NCBI GenBank assembly: GCA_964501265.1
Contig: CAZCSK010000010.1
Coordinates: forward strand, 1-61,656
Length of the DNA: 61,656 nucleotides
Origin: CAZCSK01 sp964501265
Lineage (GTDB): Bacteria; Actinomycetota; CADDZG01; JAHWKV01
Reading direction: 5' to 3'
Positions within the stretch are counted from its first letter, which is position 1, and each line of letters begins with the position of its first letter. Below the pieces are notes generated by a model. The model was not told the DNA's origin, made no database searches, and saw only the letters and a list, made by a program, of their open reading frames with translations. Position numbers and translations under genes: made by a program. This document shows, one piece after another, positions 1 through 8,545 of the stretch.

Positions 1-362
1 TGGAGCAGGTCGAAGATGGCGTCCTGAATCTGCTCTTTGATGAAAGTGTTGAGCAGCTCAGCGGAGATAACTCCCTTGGCGACAAGGAGATCCCCCATGC
101 GCTTCGTAGGCGACTTTTTCTGCTCGTCCAGAATGCGCCTCAGTTGACCCTGAGTAATTAGTTTCGCCGTTACCAGGCGCTGACCCAAAAACTCCCGCGT
201 GAGGCTCGAAAACGCGAAGTCAACGCTTCCTTCGCGGAAATAAACGACCCCTTCACCACTCTCTCGAACCACCTTCACAGCGCCCGTCAGGTTGTATTGG
301 GAAACCAGCCGGAGAATGTCCGGCAATCCAAATACGCCCAAACTCCCTGTCAGTATCGTCAC
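1..362 (-). CDS. DUF4388-domain protein (N-terminal part; runs off the window)
   Basis: Only the first ~120 residues are inside the window. From a GTG at 362 the frame reads MTILTGSLGVFGLPDILRLV, then a YFREGSVDFAF stretch, the pattern of DUF4388/PATAN-like domains (LTGSL..FGLPD.L.L... and YFR.G....A). A helical segment follows with MGDLLVAKGVISAELL, as in adaptor or secretion-ATPase N-termini. DUF4388 domains are found in regulatory and signalling proteins of many bacteria; the partner here is unknown. It starts 7 bp after the aroE stop and is probably the last gene of the aroE-mltG-ruvX operon. The stop codon and any C-terminal domain lie outside the window. Confidence 0.7.
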   Translation of the reverse strand, partial: MTILTGSLGVFGLPDILRLVSQYNLTGAVKVVRESGEGVVYFREGSVDFAFSSLTREFLGQRLVTAKLITQGQLRRILDEQKKSPTKRMGDLLVAKGVISAELLNTFIKEQIQDAIFDLL

Positions 363-369
363 AGGTAAC

Positions 370-1254
370 CTATTCGGCAGACTCGATTGGCCTCTTGAAT
401 CCGGTTACCTCATACATAACCTGCAGCGGTGCCGAGATCCCCGTCCAGATCTCGAATGACAGGGCCGCCTGGCGGACAAGCATGCCGAGTCCACCGTGTG
501 CGACAAGGCCGGCCGCTCGTGCATCGGCAATGAGCCCCGTGACCGTAGGCCTGTAGACGAGGTCGATTACCAACGTGTGTCTTTCGGCGCTCGCCAGCGG
601 CACGAGCCTCTGCTTGTCTGCCGTTTGGGCGTGAGGTGTCGCATTTATGATCAGATCGCTGGTCGCGACAACCTCGAGCGTCAATGCGGTGAGGTTCAAC
701 GCCAAAAAAGGAATGCCAGCGACCAAGTTGGAGAGCCGAGCGGCTTTGGTGGGATCCCTTGCCGCCACGGTCATGCGCGCTGCTCCGGCCCCGGCAAGGG
801 ACCAAACAACGGCCCGCGCCGCTCCCCCAGCGCCCAGGACCAAGACGGATCGCCCATCAACGCTTTTCCCCAAATCGGCTTCGATGAAACGCACAAGACC
901 CTCGCCATCGGTGTTGTGTCCTACGAGTCTTGCTTTCTGAATCTCTATCGTGTTCACGGCACCGATCTTCGTCGCTGCCGTCGAGAGGTCGTCCATAAAC
1001 TCCACCGCCGCCACTTTGTGCGGCATTGTCACGTTGAGACCGATCATTTTGTTCGCGACGGCCATTCGAAAGGTAGATCTCAATTCCTTGGCCTCTACCC
1101 CAAAGACAAGATACGCCGCGTCCATTCCAACGGCCTTGAATGCAGCATTGTGGATCGCGGGAGAAAGACTCGCTTCCACTTGGGCCGGGGCCCCGATGAG
1201 GCCCGCGAATCGGGTACCGCTACTTGGTTGCGGGAGGTCCGCAGCTTCTAGCAA
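370..1254 (-). CDS. aroE: Shikimate 5-dehydrogenase
   Basis: Catalyses NADPH-dependent reduction of 3-dehydroshikimate to shikimate in the cytoplasmic chorismate pathway. The 294-residue length is normal. The N-terminal substrate domain shows SLSPAIHNAAF (~30-40) and NVTMPHK with the catalytic Lys (~74-80), then NTDGEG (~114). The Rossmann domain has GAGGAARAV (~142-150), and the C-terminal signature is GGLGMLVRQAALSFEIWTG. The start is TTG, overlapping the mltG stop by 7 bp, which implies translational coupling. The order aroE-mltG-ruvX-alaS is conserved in actinobacteria. Confidence 0.95.
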   Translation of the reverse strand: MLEAADLPQPSSGTRFAGLIGAPAQVEASLSPAIHNAAFKAVGMDAAYLVFGVEAKELRSTFRMAVANKMIGLNVTMPHKVAAVEFMDDLSTAATKIGAVNTIEIQKARLVGHNTDGEGLVRFIEADLGKSVDGRSVLVLGAGGAARAVVWSLAGAGAARMTVAARDPTKAARLSNLVAGIPFLALNLTALTLEVVATSDLIINATPHAQTADKQRLVPLASAERHTLVIDLVYRPTVTGLIADARAAGLVAHGGLGMLVRQAALSFEIWTGISAPLQVMYEVTGFKRPIESAE

Positions 1255-2249
1255 TTGGTCGGCGCTTTCGCCTTCGCGCGATTGAATTCCTCGTAACTGG
1301 CGGTGAATAAATGATGGATGCAGTCGGGCGTCAAAACGTAGTAGATGAAATCCACATCCGCGGGATTGAGAGCCGCCAAAATCGATTCGAGACGGGGGCT
1401 CGCGATTGGAGTCGGCGGAAGACCCGCTCGCTTTCGAGTGTTGAAGGGTGAATCTATTTCAAGGTCGCTTTGAGTCAGCGGTTGCCCCTCGTATTTGTTG
1501 ACCGCATATTGAATAGTCGCGTCGATACCCAGCGGGATGCCCTTCTTGAGTCTCGTGTGAATCACAGCGGATATTTTGTCGCGTTCGTCATTCGCTTTGG
1601 CCTCCTCCTCGATCATGGACGCGATGACGATGATCTCGTAGGGTGTCCGGCCCAAGTTGGACGATGAATCCAAATTGGCCTTCCCTGCCACTTTCTGAAA
1701 CTGGGCCACCAATCGGGCTACCAAGGTGAGCGCGGTTTCCTTTTCTTCCACGAAATATGTGGCGGGATAGAGAATCCCCTCCAAACTGGCTCCCGCTGGC
1801 ACGATCGAGGGTCTTGGAGAAAATGTCTCGGCTGCCGCCAGAAAGTCCGCGGCGGAAATATGCGTAAGCTTTTCAACCTGCGTTGCGGTCTGCCGGAGAG
1901 TCAGTCCCTCGGGAATGACCAGTTTTACGAACTTGCCCGGTGGTCCCTTGCGCAAGATTGCAAGCAGACTCTCATGAGAAATTCCAATAGGCAGCTCGTA
2001 CTCGCCGGCGCGTAGACCGGCACCTTGCTCCTTTAGCTTTATATATATACGCAAGGCCAGCGCCGAGTCGATGATGCCGCGGCCCGCTAGACCCTCGGCG
2101 ATTTCAGAGGCAGAAGATCCTTGCCCGACCTCGAATTGAACCGATTTGCCCCCGGTGGTGCCGGGATTGTTGATCCATTGAGCTACGGCGAGTCCCCCCG
2201 AGGCGACCAGCATGACGACGATCAATGCACCCAGCAGCAACTTCTTCAT
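1248..2249 (-). CDS. mltG: Endolytic murein transglycosylase
   Basis: Membrane-anchored lytic transglycosylase that cleaves nascent glycan strands and so sets their length. One N-terminal membrane segment (LLLGALIVVMLVASGGLA, ~3-21) is followed by an extracytoplasmic LysM-like region (~40-110) and the YceG/MltG domain. The catalytic Glu lies in IASMIEEEAK (~210-218), followed by GIDATIQYAV and the C-terminal PPTPIASP...ALNP signature. The 333-residue length is typical. The start overlaps the ruvX stop as ATGA, and the end overlaps aroE. Confidence 0.95.
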   Translation of the reverse strand: MKKLLLGALIVVMLVASGGLAVAQWINNPGTTGGKSVQFEVGQGSSASEIAEGLAGRGIIDSALALRIYIKLKEQGAGLRAGEYELPIGISHESLLAILRKGPPGKFVKLVIPEGLTLRQTATQVEKLTHISAADFLAAAETFSPRPSIVPAGASLEGILYPATYFVEEKETALTLVARLVAQFQKVAGKANLDSSSNLGRTPYEIIVIASMIEEEAKANDERDKISAVIHTRLKKGIPLGIDATIQYAVNKYEGQPLTQSDLEIDSPFNTRKRAGLPPTPIASPRLESILAALNPADVDFIYYVLTPDCIHHLFTASYEEFNRAKAKAPTNC

Positions 2250-2761
2250 GTTGATTCCGGGGGGTTCGCAGCTTCTGGCGCGTGCAGTTCCAACCTCTTG
2301 GCGGCTGCTACCCCCCCGGACCCCCCAGTTGATTCCGGGGTGTTCGCATTAGGTAGAGAGTCAAGATATGACTGTAAGAGCAGAGTTGCGGCGACCTTGT
2401 CGACGACTGTGCGCTGTTTACGAGCGTTGACGTTCACCCGGGAAAGTTCGCTCGCGGCGGCTTTGGTTGTGAACCTTTCGTCGTAAAGATTCACAGGTAT
2501 GCCCAACTCCTGCTCGATGCTGGTCGCGAACGCGCGGGCTGCTGCCGCCTCGGGGCCCTCCTCCCCCGAAGTGCGCCGCGGAAGCCCGACGACTATTTCG
2601 TCAATCTTTCGTTCGGCCGTTAGCTTGGCGAGTTCTTCAATGAACTGAGGTCCGGGGGCTAAGACCGCAAGGGGAAACGCGATCTTGCCTGTCGGGTCCG
2701 AGATTGCGATACCAATCCGTTGAGTTCCCGGGTCCAGAGCGAGCACCGTTTGTAGCTTCAT
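2246..2761 (-). CDS. ruvX: RuvX/YqgF pre-16S rRNA nuclease family protein with a repeat-derived C-terminal tail
   Basis: RNase H-fold protein of the YqgF/RuvX family, linked to 16S rRNA 5'-end maturation. The core shows ALDPGTQRIGIAISD with the first catalytic Asp (~9), EIVVGLPRR (~56), and YDERFTTKAA (~98). At 171 residues it is longer than usual (~140-150). The extra ~35 residues after YLDSLPNANTPEST are encoded by the palindromic repeat at 2251-2326 and its partial tandem copy, and contain GGSGGVAAAK and APEAANPPEST. The tail is low in predicted structure and probably dispensable (inference). It overlaps alaS and mltG by 4 bp each. Confidence 0.92.
   Translation of the reverse strand: MKLQTVLALDPGTQRIGIAISDPTGKIAFPLAVLAPGPQFIEELAKLTAERKIDEIVVGLPRRTSGEEGPEAAAARAFATSIEQELGIPVNLYDERFTTKAAASELSRVNVNARKQRTVVDKVAATLLLQSYLDSLPNANTPESTGGSGGVAAAKRLELHAPEAANPPEST
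2251..2326 (-). repeat. Palindromic coding repeat, copy A (inside ruvX)
   Basis: A 76-bp unit equal in length to copy B at 19908-19983. The outer ends form an inverted repeat (GGGGGGTTCG against CGGACCCCCC). The arms, including GCAGCTTCTGGCGCG and GGCGGCTGCTACCCCCCC, are nearly identical between copies, while the central 17 nt differ completely. It is read in frame by ruvX and supplies most of the extra C-terminal tail. Confidence 0.85.
2329..2348 (-). repeat. Partial tandem copy of the coding repeat (A')
   Basis: Twenty bases matching the first 20 bases of copy A (2251-2270) with one mismatch, lying 2 bp beyond copy A. In RuvX it encodes ANTPEST, echoing the ANPPEST encoded by copy A. It could be a truncated second unit or a duplication made when copy A arrived. 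Confidence 0.7.
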
Positions 2762-5382
2762 TTGGGTAGGGCTTGGCGGAGCGAATCCGTCACGCTCACA
2801 AGTGCAGCGGACAGGCCGTCTGTAGCAGGACCGCCAGCGACGGCCATGTTTGGCTTTCCTCCCCCGCCTCCCTTCAGAATGGATCCCGCATCTGCGGCCA
2901 GCGTCACGGCAGAGATACCTCGCCCGACCAGGTCCTGCGTAACTGCGACGGCAACGTTTCCTTTTCCGTTAGCGACCGAACCCACTGCCGCTACACCCGA
3001 ACCAAGCGCGTCACAGAGCGCCTTTGCCATCTTCCTTAGGTCGTCGACATCCGTGCCCGCGAGAGTGTGCATAACCACTGCGGCTCCGTTCACTGTGGTC
3101 ACGGAGTCGGACCCGAGAATGGCGGCCACCTCTGTTCGGAGCGAACTCTGCTTCTGCCGCGAAAGCTGAGCATCCATCTCGCGCATTGATTCGAGAACTT
3201 TCTCAAAGCGCTCGACCGCGTTCTCGGGATCGGTCTTCAAGGCATCCGCTATCTTGCGTAATCTCGCTGCCTGGAGATTCAAGTGCCTCAAGCCTTCCAT
3301 GCCCGTCAGCACTTCGACGCGCCTCGTGCCGGCGGCGACGGAGCTCTCGCTCACGATTTTCAACACACCAACATGCCCGGTGCGGGGCACGTGAGTTCCA
3401 CCGCACAATTCCTTCGAGTACTCCCCCACCTCAACGACCCGAACGTGCTCCCCGTATCTCTCCCCGAATAGCGCCATGGCCCCGATGCTCACAGCGAAGT
3501 CAAATGTGGTTTCAAAGGCTCGAACGGGGTCATCCACCAAAACTCGTTCATTCATCTCCTCCTCTATCCCAGAGAGCAGGTGTGGACTAACCGCCTCAAA
3601 GTGCGAGAAGTCGAATCGAAGCTTGCCGGGCTCGACGCGCGAGCCGCTCTGCTTGGCGTGATCGCCAAGATGGTCCCGAAGGGCCCAGTGCAAGATGTGG
3701 GTTGCAGTGTGGCTCTGTTGCACCTGCGTTCTGCGCGCTTGGTCGACACTTGCGAGCGCTTGACCGCTAGGAACGATTTCGCCGGCCAGCACGCGCCCGT
3801 GGTGGACGATTACTCCCGATGAATTCTTCTGGGTGTCCTCAACGTGAAAAACGCCGGAGGAGGTGCGGATTTCTCCCTGATCGCCAACCTGCCCACCCGA
3901 CTCTGCGTAAAAAGGGGTCTCAGTCAAAAGGACTTCTCCCTGCTCGCCTTCATTTAGAACACCAACAGCCACTCCCGATGCACCCACCGAAACCACTTCT
4001 GACTCGGCAGTCAAACCCTCATATCCGGCAAAGATTGTGGGCACCGAAATTTCCGACCATGCGCTCGCTTTGCCCCCAGTGCCTTTATCGACCCCCCGCG
4101 CTGCCCGGGCGCGCTGTCTTTGTTCGTCCATCAGCTCTTTGAAGCGTTCCGTTTGGATCGTCAGGCCTTCGTCTGTGGCAATGTCATTCGATAGGTCCAG
4201 CGGAAAACCGTAGGTGTCCTGCAATTTAAAAACAACCTCGCCCGACAGTGTCGTCTCTCCCGACTGTTTGGCTCGAGAGATCTCCTGAGTCAGCAACTCG
4301 AGCCCATGTCTCAACGTGTCATCAAATCTCGTCTCCTCCCTGCTCACTAGTGAGGAGATCAGGCCACGGCGGAGGCCGAGCTCAGGATAGGCGTCATGGT
4401 ATAGATCGACCGCAACACTTGTGACCTCAGCCAGAATCTGTTGATCCACGTCCATGAGGCGAGCGTGACGTACCGCGCGGCGGATGAGCCTTCGCAGGAT
4501 GTATCCGCGCCCGACGTTACCGGGCAGGACTCCGTCCGCGATGAGAAACGACATCGAGCGAGCGTGTTCCGCTAGCACCCGGAGTCCAATGTCCGTGGCC
4601 GGCGAGGCTCCGTACGCCTTACCGGTTATCTCCTCGGCCGCCCTTAGGATGGGGGCCATGTTGTCCACATCAAAACTGGTAGGGACATCCTGCAGGATTG
4701 CCGCAAGCCGAGCGAGCCCGAGGCCCGTGTCGATGTTTTGTTTGGGTAAGTCACCGAGGATCTTCCCGTTGTCATCCTGGATGTGCTGCATAAACACCAG
4801 GTTCCAAACCTCGAGATACCTTTCCTCGTCGAATTCGTTGCCGGCAAACGCGGTCCCGAAGTCGTCCCCTCGATCGTAGAGAAGCTCAGAGCAGGGGCCG
4901 CAGGGGCCGGCGACGCCCATGCTCCAAGTGTTCTCTTCTAATGCGACGATTCGCGCCCTGGGAACGCCGACCTCTTTCTCCCAGATGCCAGCCGCTTCCT
5001 CATCGGTGGGGTGAACGGTTATCCAAAGCCGCTCAGGGTCAAGCCCGAACCCGTCGGTCAGAAGTTTCCAGCCCCACTTGCATGCGTCCTGCTTGAAGTA
5101 ATCACCGAAGGAGAAGTTGCCTAGCATTTCCATAAAAGTGAAGTGCCGGCTAGTCTTCCCCACGATTTCAAGATCGATCTCTCGAAAACACTTTTGGACG
5201 GTCGCGGCCCGCAGGTAAGGGGGGGTTTTCTCTCCGAGGAAGTAGGGCTTGAACTGGACCATCCCAGCATTGGTCAACAGCAACGTCGGGTCATCGGCGA
5301 TCAAGGAGGAAGAGGGCACGATCTGGTGGTCCCGGGCCGCGAAGAATGCAAGAAAGGTTTCTCGAATGTCAGACGACTTCAT
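2758..5382 (-). CDS. alaS: Alanyl-tRNA synthetase
   Basis: Charges tRNA-Ala and edits mischarged Ser/Gly. The full 874-residue architecture is present. The class II catalytic core has NAGMVQFKPYFLG (~38-50) and AGPCGPCSELLYDRGD (~157-172). The editing domain has zinc-binding HTATHILH (~557-564) and CGGTHVPRTG (~660). The C-Ala domain ends with GGGGGKPNMAVAGG. The ATG follows a TAGAAT box by six bases, so the transcript is probably leaderless. It overlaps ruvX by 4 bp. Confidence 0.97.
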   Translation of the reverse strand: MKSSDIRETFLAFFAARDHQIVPSSSLIADDPTLLLTNAGMVQFKPYFLGEKTPPYLRAATVQKCFREIDLEIVGKTSRHFTFMEMLGNFSFGDYFKQDACKWGWKLLTDGFGLDPERLWITVHPTDEEAAGIWEKEVGVPRARIVALEENTWSMGVAGPCGPCSELLYDRGDDFGTAFAGNEFDEERYLEVWNLVFMQHIQDDNGKILGDLPKQNIDTGLGLARLAAILQDVPTSFDVDNMAPILRAAEEITGKAYGASPATDIGLRVLAEHARSMSFLIADGVLPGNVGRGYILRRLIRRAVRHARLMDVDQQILAEVTSVAVDLYHDAYPELGLRRGLISSLVSREETRFDDTLRHGLELLTQEISRAKQSGETTLSGEVVFKLQDTYGFPLDLSNDIATDEGLTIQTERFKELMDEQRQRARAARGVDKGTGGKASAWSEISVPTIFAGYEGLTAESEVVSVGASGVAVGVLNEGEQGEVLLTETPFYAESGGQVGDQGEIRTSSGVFHVEDTQKNSSGVIVHHGRVLAGEIVPSGQALASVDQARRTQVQQSHTATHILHWALRDHLGDHAKQSGSRVEPGKLRFDFSHFEAVSPHLLSGIEEEMNERVLVDDPVRAFETTFDFAVSIGAMALFGERYGEHVRVVEVGEYSKELCGGTHVPRTGHVGVLKIVSESSVAAGTRRVEVLTGMEGLRHLNLQAARLRKIADALKTDPENAVERFEKVLESMREMDAQLSRQKQSSLRTEVAAILGSDSVTTVNGAAVVMHTLAGTDVDDLRKMAKALCDALGSGVAAVGSVANGKGNVAVAVTQDLVGRGISAVTLAADAGSILKGGGGGKPNMAVAGGPATDGLSAALVSVTDSLRQALPK

Positions 5383-5388
5383 TTTCAG

Positions 5389-5394
5389 ATTCTA
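5389..5394 (-). promoter_or_regulatory. Putative -10 box of a leaderless alaS promoter
   Basis: TAGAAT on the minus strand with six bases (CTGAAA) before the alaS ATG at 5382. There is no Shine-Dalgarno sequence. The spacing would put transcription initiation at or next to the A of ATG. The -35 region is not recognisable. Confidence 0.55.
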
Positions 5395-5441
5395 CTTGCG
5401 TTTGGCGCTTTGCCCTCTCGCGGTTTCATGCTCGGACCAGC

Positions 5442-5483
5442 GCGACCCCCGTCCTCCTAGCTCATCGCGCGGTAGGGGGTCGC
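5442..5483. repeat. Intergenic palindromic repeat, family 2, copy 1
   Basis: Inverted repeat GCGACCCCC (5442-5450) / GGGGGTCGC (5475-5483) in the rarA-alaS gap. Its reverse complement aligns along most of its length with 9828-9873, including ACCGCGC near one arm and GGACGGGGGTCGCG at the other. No T-run follows, so a plain rho-independent terminator is less likely than a dispersed REP-like element. Confidence 0.65.
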
Positions 5484-5494
5484 ACCTCCCCGTT

Positions 5495-6757
5495 TCAGCG
5501 TGGCGCAGGTTCGTAATACGGAAGGTTCCAGTTTCCGTCGGGCATGTACTGCTGCTCTACCGGTTCGGAGAATTCATGCGGATATTTGTAGCCCTTGCCG
5601 TGGCCGAGTTTGGCTGCAGCCGCATAGCTTGCATCGCGGAGGTGCGACGGTACTCCGAAGCTGCCAGCGGCGGCCAGATCCTTTCTGGCACGCCCGAGCG
5701 CCACGGTCGACGCGTTGGACTTGGGCGCGGATGCCAGATAGGTCACAGCCTGAGCTAGGTTCAGCGCCGCCTCAGGTAAACCGACAAACTCCAACGCCTG
5801 AGCGGCTGCGACGGCGACCACCAACGCCATTGGATCGGCGTTGCCCACATCCTCCGATGCAAAGATGACGACGCGTCGGACAATGAACCGCGCGTCCTCG
5901 CCTGCCTCGAGCATGCGCGCTAGCCAGAAAAGGGATGCGTCGGGGTCGGATCCGCGCATGCTCTTGATAAAGGCCGATACAACGTCGTAGTGCTGGTCGC
6001 CGCTCTTGTCGTAGCGAATCTGGCGACGTTGCAGTGCCTCCTCGGCAATTTCACGCGTAACCCGGCCTTGGGCCGCGCCAGCGGCGGCCACAGCCACTTC
6101 CAGACCATTGAGCGCCGATCGAGCGTCACCGCCAGACGTGTCGATGACGTGCTGAATAGCATCGTCGTCCACTGACACATTCGCATTCCCTAGACCGCGA
6201 TCGTCATCGAGGGCTTTGGTCAATAGCGCCCCGACCTCTTCCGGTGACAGGGCCTCGAGCCGGTAAAGATGGCTGCGTGACATCAAAGGAGAGTTGACCT
6301 CAAAGAACGGGTTCTCAGTCGTAGCGCCAACAAGTACTACCCAGCGATTCTCCACTGCCGGCAACAAAGCGTCCTGCTGTGCCTTGTTGAATCGGTGGAT
6401 CTCATCGATGAACAGCGTTGTGCGCCTGCCGGTAGACGCGAGGAGGTCCTTAGCCTCGGCAATAATCTTTCGCACGTCGGCGACTCCTGCGTTGACCGCG
6501 GATAGCTCTACGAACCGAGTCCTCGTTGCAAGCGCGATGACATTCGCGAGGGATGTTTTGCCGGTGCCCGGTGGGCCCCAAAGAATGATGGAGGTTAGGT
6601 TGTCGGTTTCGATGAGAGTCCGAAGGGAGCTTCCCGGCCCGACAATGTGACGTTGACCGACGAACTCGTCGAGACTACGCGGCCGCATTCGCGCTGCAAG
6701 TGGGGCGAACTCGTCGAACCTGCTTTGCAGTGTGTGTGAGAAGAGATCCTCGGCCAC
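5495..6757 (-). CDS. rarA: Replication-associated recombination protein A (MgsA/RarA AAA+ ATPase)
   Basis: Clamp-loader-like AAA+ ATPase acting at stalled replication forks. Visible features are FVGQRHIVG (~28), Walker A GPPGTGKTSL (~60-69), Walker B LFIDEIHRF (~115-123), sensor 1 VGATTENP (~143), and the C-terminal MgsA tetramerisation domain (~240-420) with GSDPDASLFWLARMLEAGED. The 420-residue length is typical. It lies 3 bp downstream of the aspS start, in the same operon direction (aspS is upstream). Mycobacteria carry the homologue in the same neighbourhood. Confidence 0.95.
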   Translation of the reverse strand: MAEDLFSHTLQSRFDEFAPLAARMRPRSLDEFVGQRHIVGPGSSLRTLIETDNLTSIILWGPPGTGKTSLANVIALATRTRFVELSAVNAGVADVRKIIAEAKDLLASTGRRTTLFIDEIHRFNKAQQDALLPAVENRWVVLVGATTENPFFEVNSPLMSRSHLYRLEALSPEEVGALLTKALDDDRGLGNANVSVDDDAIQHVIDTSGGDARSALNGLEVAVAAAGAAQGRVTREIAEEALQRRQIRYDKSGDQHYDVVSAFIKSMRGSDPDASLFWLARMLEAGEDARFIVRRVVIFASEDVGNADPMALVVAVAAAQALEFVGLPEAALNLAQAVTYLASAPKSNASTVALGRARKDLAAAGSFGVPSHLRDASYAAAAKLGHGKGYKYPHEFSEPVEQQYMPDGNWNLPYYEPAPR

Positions 6758-6760
6758 TGC

Positions 6761-8545
6761 CTAGGCTTCCGGAGGAGGAATGGATTTGATAAACAGTTCT
6801 TCGAGCTGCTTTGGGTCAACTGAATCAGGCGCCCCCGTCATCGGGTCGGTGTAGGAGCCCGACTTTGGAAAGGCCATCGCGTCGCGAATCGAGTCGCCTC
6901 GTGACATCAACCAAACGATCCGGTCGATGCCCGGTGCGATACCTCCGTGGGGAGGGGCGCCGAAATCGAAGGCACGGACAAACCAGCCGAAGCGACGCTC
7001 GACCGTAGCTTCGTCAAGTCCGATCAATTCAAAGATTCGTCTCTGCAACTCGGGAGAGTGGATTCTGATGCTTCCGCCTCCCATCTCTACTCCGTTCAGA
7101 ACAATGTCGTAGCACTGAGCGTGCACGGCCCCGGGGTCGGTATCTAACAGGTGAAGCTCCTCGGGTTTGGGCGCGGTGAAAGGATGATGAACGGGGTCCC
7201 AGCGCGCTTCCGCTTCATTCCAATTAACCAAGGGGGCGTCATTGACCCAAAGGAATTTCCAGGCCGAAGGATCCTCAGGCGGCAAGTCTGGAATCAGGCT
7301 CAGCGTTTTGGCCAGAGCCGTGCGGACGGCCCCCATTGCGGCCTCGGCGACGGCACGCCTGTCGCACACGATAAGGATCAGGTCGCCCGGCCGCGCTTCC
7401 ATTTCTGACACTAGCCCATCGGTTTCCTCCTTACTCAGAACCTTGGCGAGGGGCGATGAAATACCCTCGTCGGTCAGGGCAACCCAGGCCATGCCTCCGG
7501 CACGCATGTTCCGGGCTTCGGCTACGAGCGACTCGAGGTCCTTGCGTGCCATACCGGCCTGCCCGGGCACCCTGATGGCTTTGGCTGTTCCTCCCGCGAC
7601 AAGAACTTTCTCGAAAATCTTTATCTGAGTGCTTAAGAATATTGCAGCCACGTCGTGTATCGGCAAATCAAACCGAATGTCGGGCTTGTCGGTGCCGTAC
7701 CGTGCCAGCGACTCGTCGAATGAGATGACGGGGAAGGGAATTGCAATCTGGACGCCAAGGACAACGTCGAAAAGAGTCTGAAAAAGCCGCTCGGTCAGAT
7801 CCCGGATGTCTTCCTCAGTTGCGAATGACACCTCCAGGTCCAACTGGGTGAAGTCCAATCCCCTGTCTGCTCTGGGGTCTTCGTCGCGGAAGCAGCGTGC
7901 GATCTGGTAGTAACGATCGAAACCAGCGATCATCAAAAGCTGCTTGAACAGTTGGGGTGACTGCGGAAGTGCCCAAAACGAACCCGGTTGCAGGCGCGAG
8001 GGAACCAAGAAGTCACGGGCGCCTTCCGGAGTCGCCTTGGTCAGGTTCGGGGTTTCTATCTCGACAAATTCCTCAGCGTCGAGAAAATCTCGGATCGTCT
8101 TTACGACTTTATGCCGAAGCATGATGATCTTTTGCACCTGCGGGCGGCGAAGGTCTAGGTATCGGTATCGCAAGCGCACTTCCTCTGACACGTCCACGCC
8201 GTCCTCAATGGGGAAAGGAGGAGTTTCCGAGTGAGCGATTACTTCGATGGCGGATGCCGCAACCTCTACCTCGCCAGTAGGCAGGTTGGGGTTCACCGCC
8301 CCCTCGATGCGGGCCCTTACTTCGCCCTCAACCCGCAGGACGTACTCTGAGCGAACTTTCTCGGCGACCTTGTAGGCCTCGGGTTGCTTGGTGGGGTGTA
8401 GAACGATTTGCGCGATCCCTTGACGGTCGCGAATATCCAGAAAAATTACGCCTCCATGGTCGCGGCGGCGATGCACCCAGCCGGTCAAGACGACGCGAGT
8501 TCCTACGTGGTCAGCGCGCAACTCACCGCACCAGTGTGTTCTCAC
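6761..8545 (-). CDS. aspS: Aspartyl-tRNA synthetase (probably non-discriminating)
   Basis: Class IIb synthetase of the bacterial type, 594 residues. The N-terminal OB anticodon-binding domain begins GWVHRRRDHGGVIFLDIRDR. The catalytic core has LPQSPQLFKQ, FRDEDPRADR and the ATP-binding PPHGGIAPGIDRIVWL, and a bacterial GAD insertion lies at ~290-420. His after RRRD in the OB domain matches non-discriminating AspRS enzymes that also charge tRNA-Asn, whereas discriminating E. coli AspRS has Leu. That predicts GatCAB elsewhere in the genome. It overlaps the hisS stop by 4 bp. Confidence 0.96.
   Translation of the reverse strand: MRTHWCGELRADHVGTRVVLTGWVHRRRDHGGVIFLDIRDRQGIAQIVLHPTKQPEAYKVAEKVRSEYVLRVEGEVRARIEGAVNPNLPTGEVEVAASAIEVIAHSETPPFPIEDGVDVSEEVRLRYRYLDLRRPQVQKIIMLRHKVVKTIRDFLDAEEFVEIETPNLTKATPEGARDFLVPSRLQPGSFWALPQSPQLFKQLLMIAGFDRYYQIARCFRDEDPRADRGLDFTQLDLEVSFATEEDIRDLTERLFQTLFDVVLGVQIAIPFPVISFDESLARYGTDKPDIRFDLPIHDVAAIFLSTQIKIFEKVLVAGGTAKAIRVPGQAGMARKDLESLVAEARNMRAGGMAWVALTDEGISSPLAKVLSKEETDGLVSEMEARPGDLILIVCDRRAVAEAAMGAVRTALAKTLSLIPDLPPEDPSAWKFLWVNDAPLVNWNEAEARWDPVHHPFTAPKPEELHLLDTDPGAVHAQCYDIVLNGVEMGGGSIRIHSPELQRRIFELIGLDEATVERRFGWFVRAFDFGAPPHGGIAPGIDRIVWLMSRGDSIRDAMAFPKSGSYTDPMTGAPDSVDPKQLEELFIKSIPPPEA

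Noticed and set aside
1238..1257. Segment at the mltG/aroE junction resembling the repeat-family-1 arm (CCGCAGCTTCTAG)
   Set aside because: A similar string occurs in thrS near 30178 where it simply encodes AADLP. The G-run end and the second arm are missing, so chance codon similarity is more likely than a degenerate repeat.
5442..5483. Rho-independent terminator of rarA
   Set aside because: The stem is strong but no U-tract follows on either strand, and a near copy in another gap suggests a dispersed repeat. A termination role cannot be excluded.
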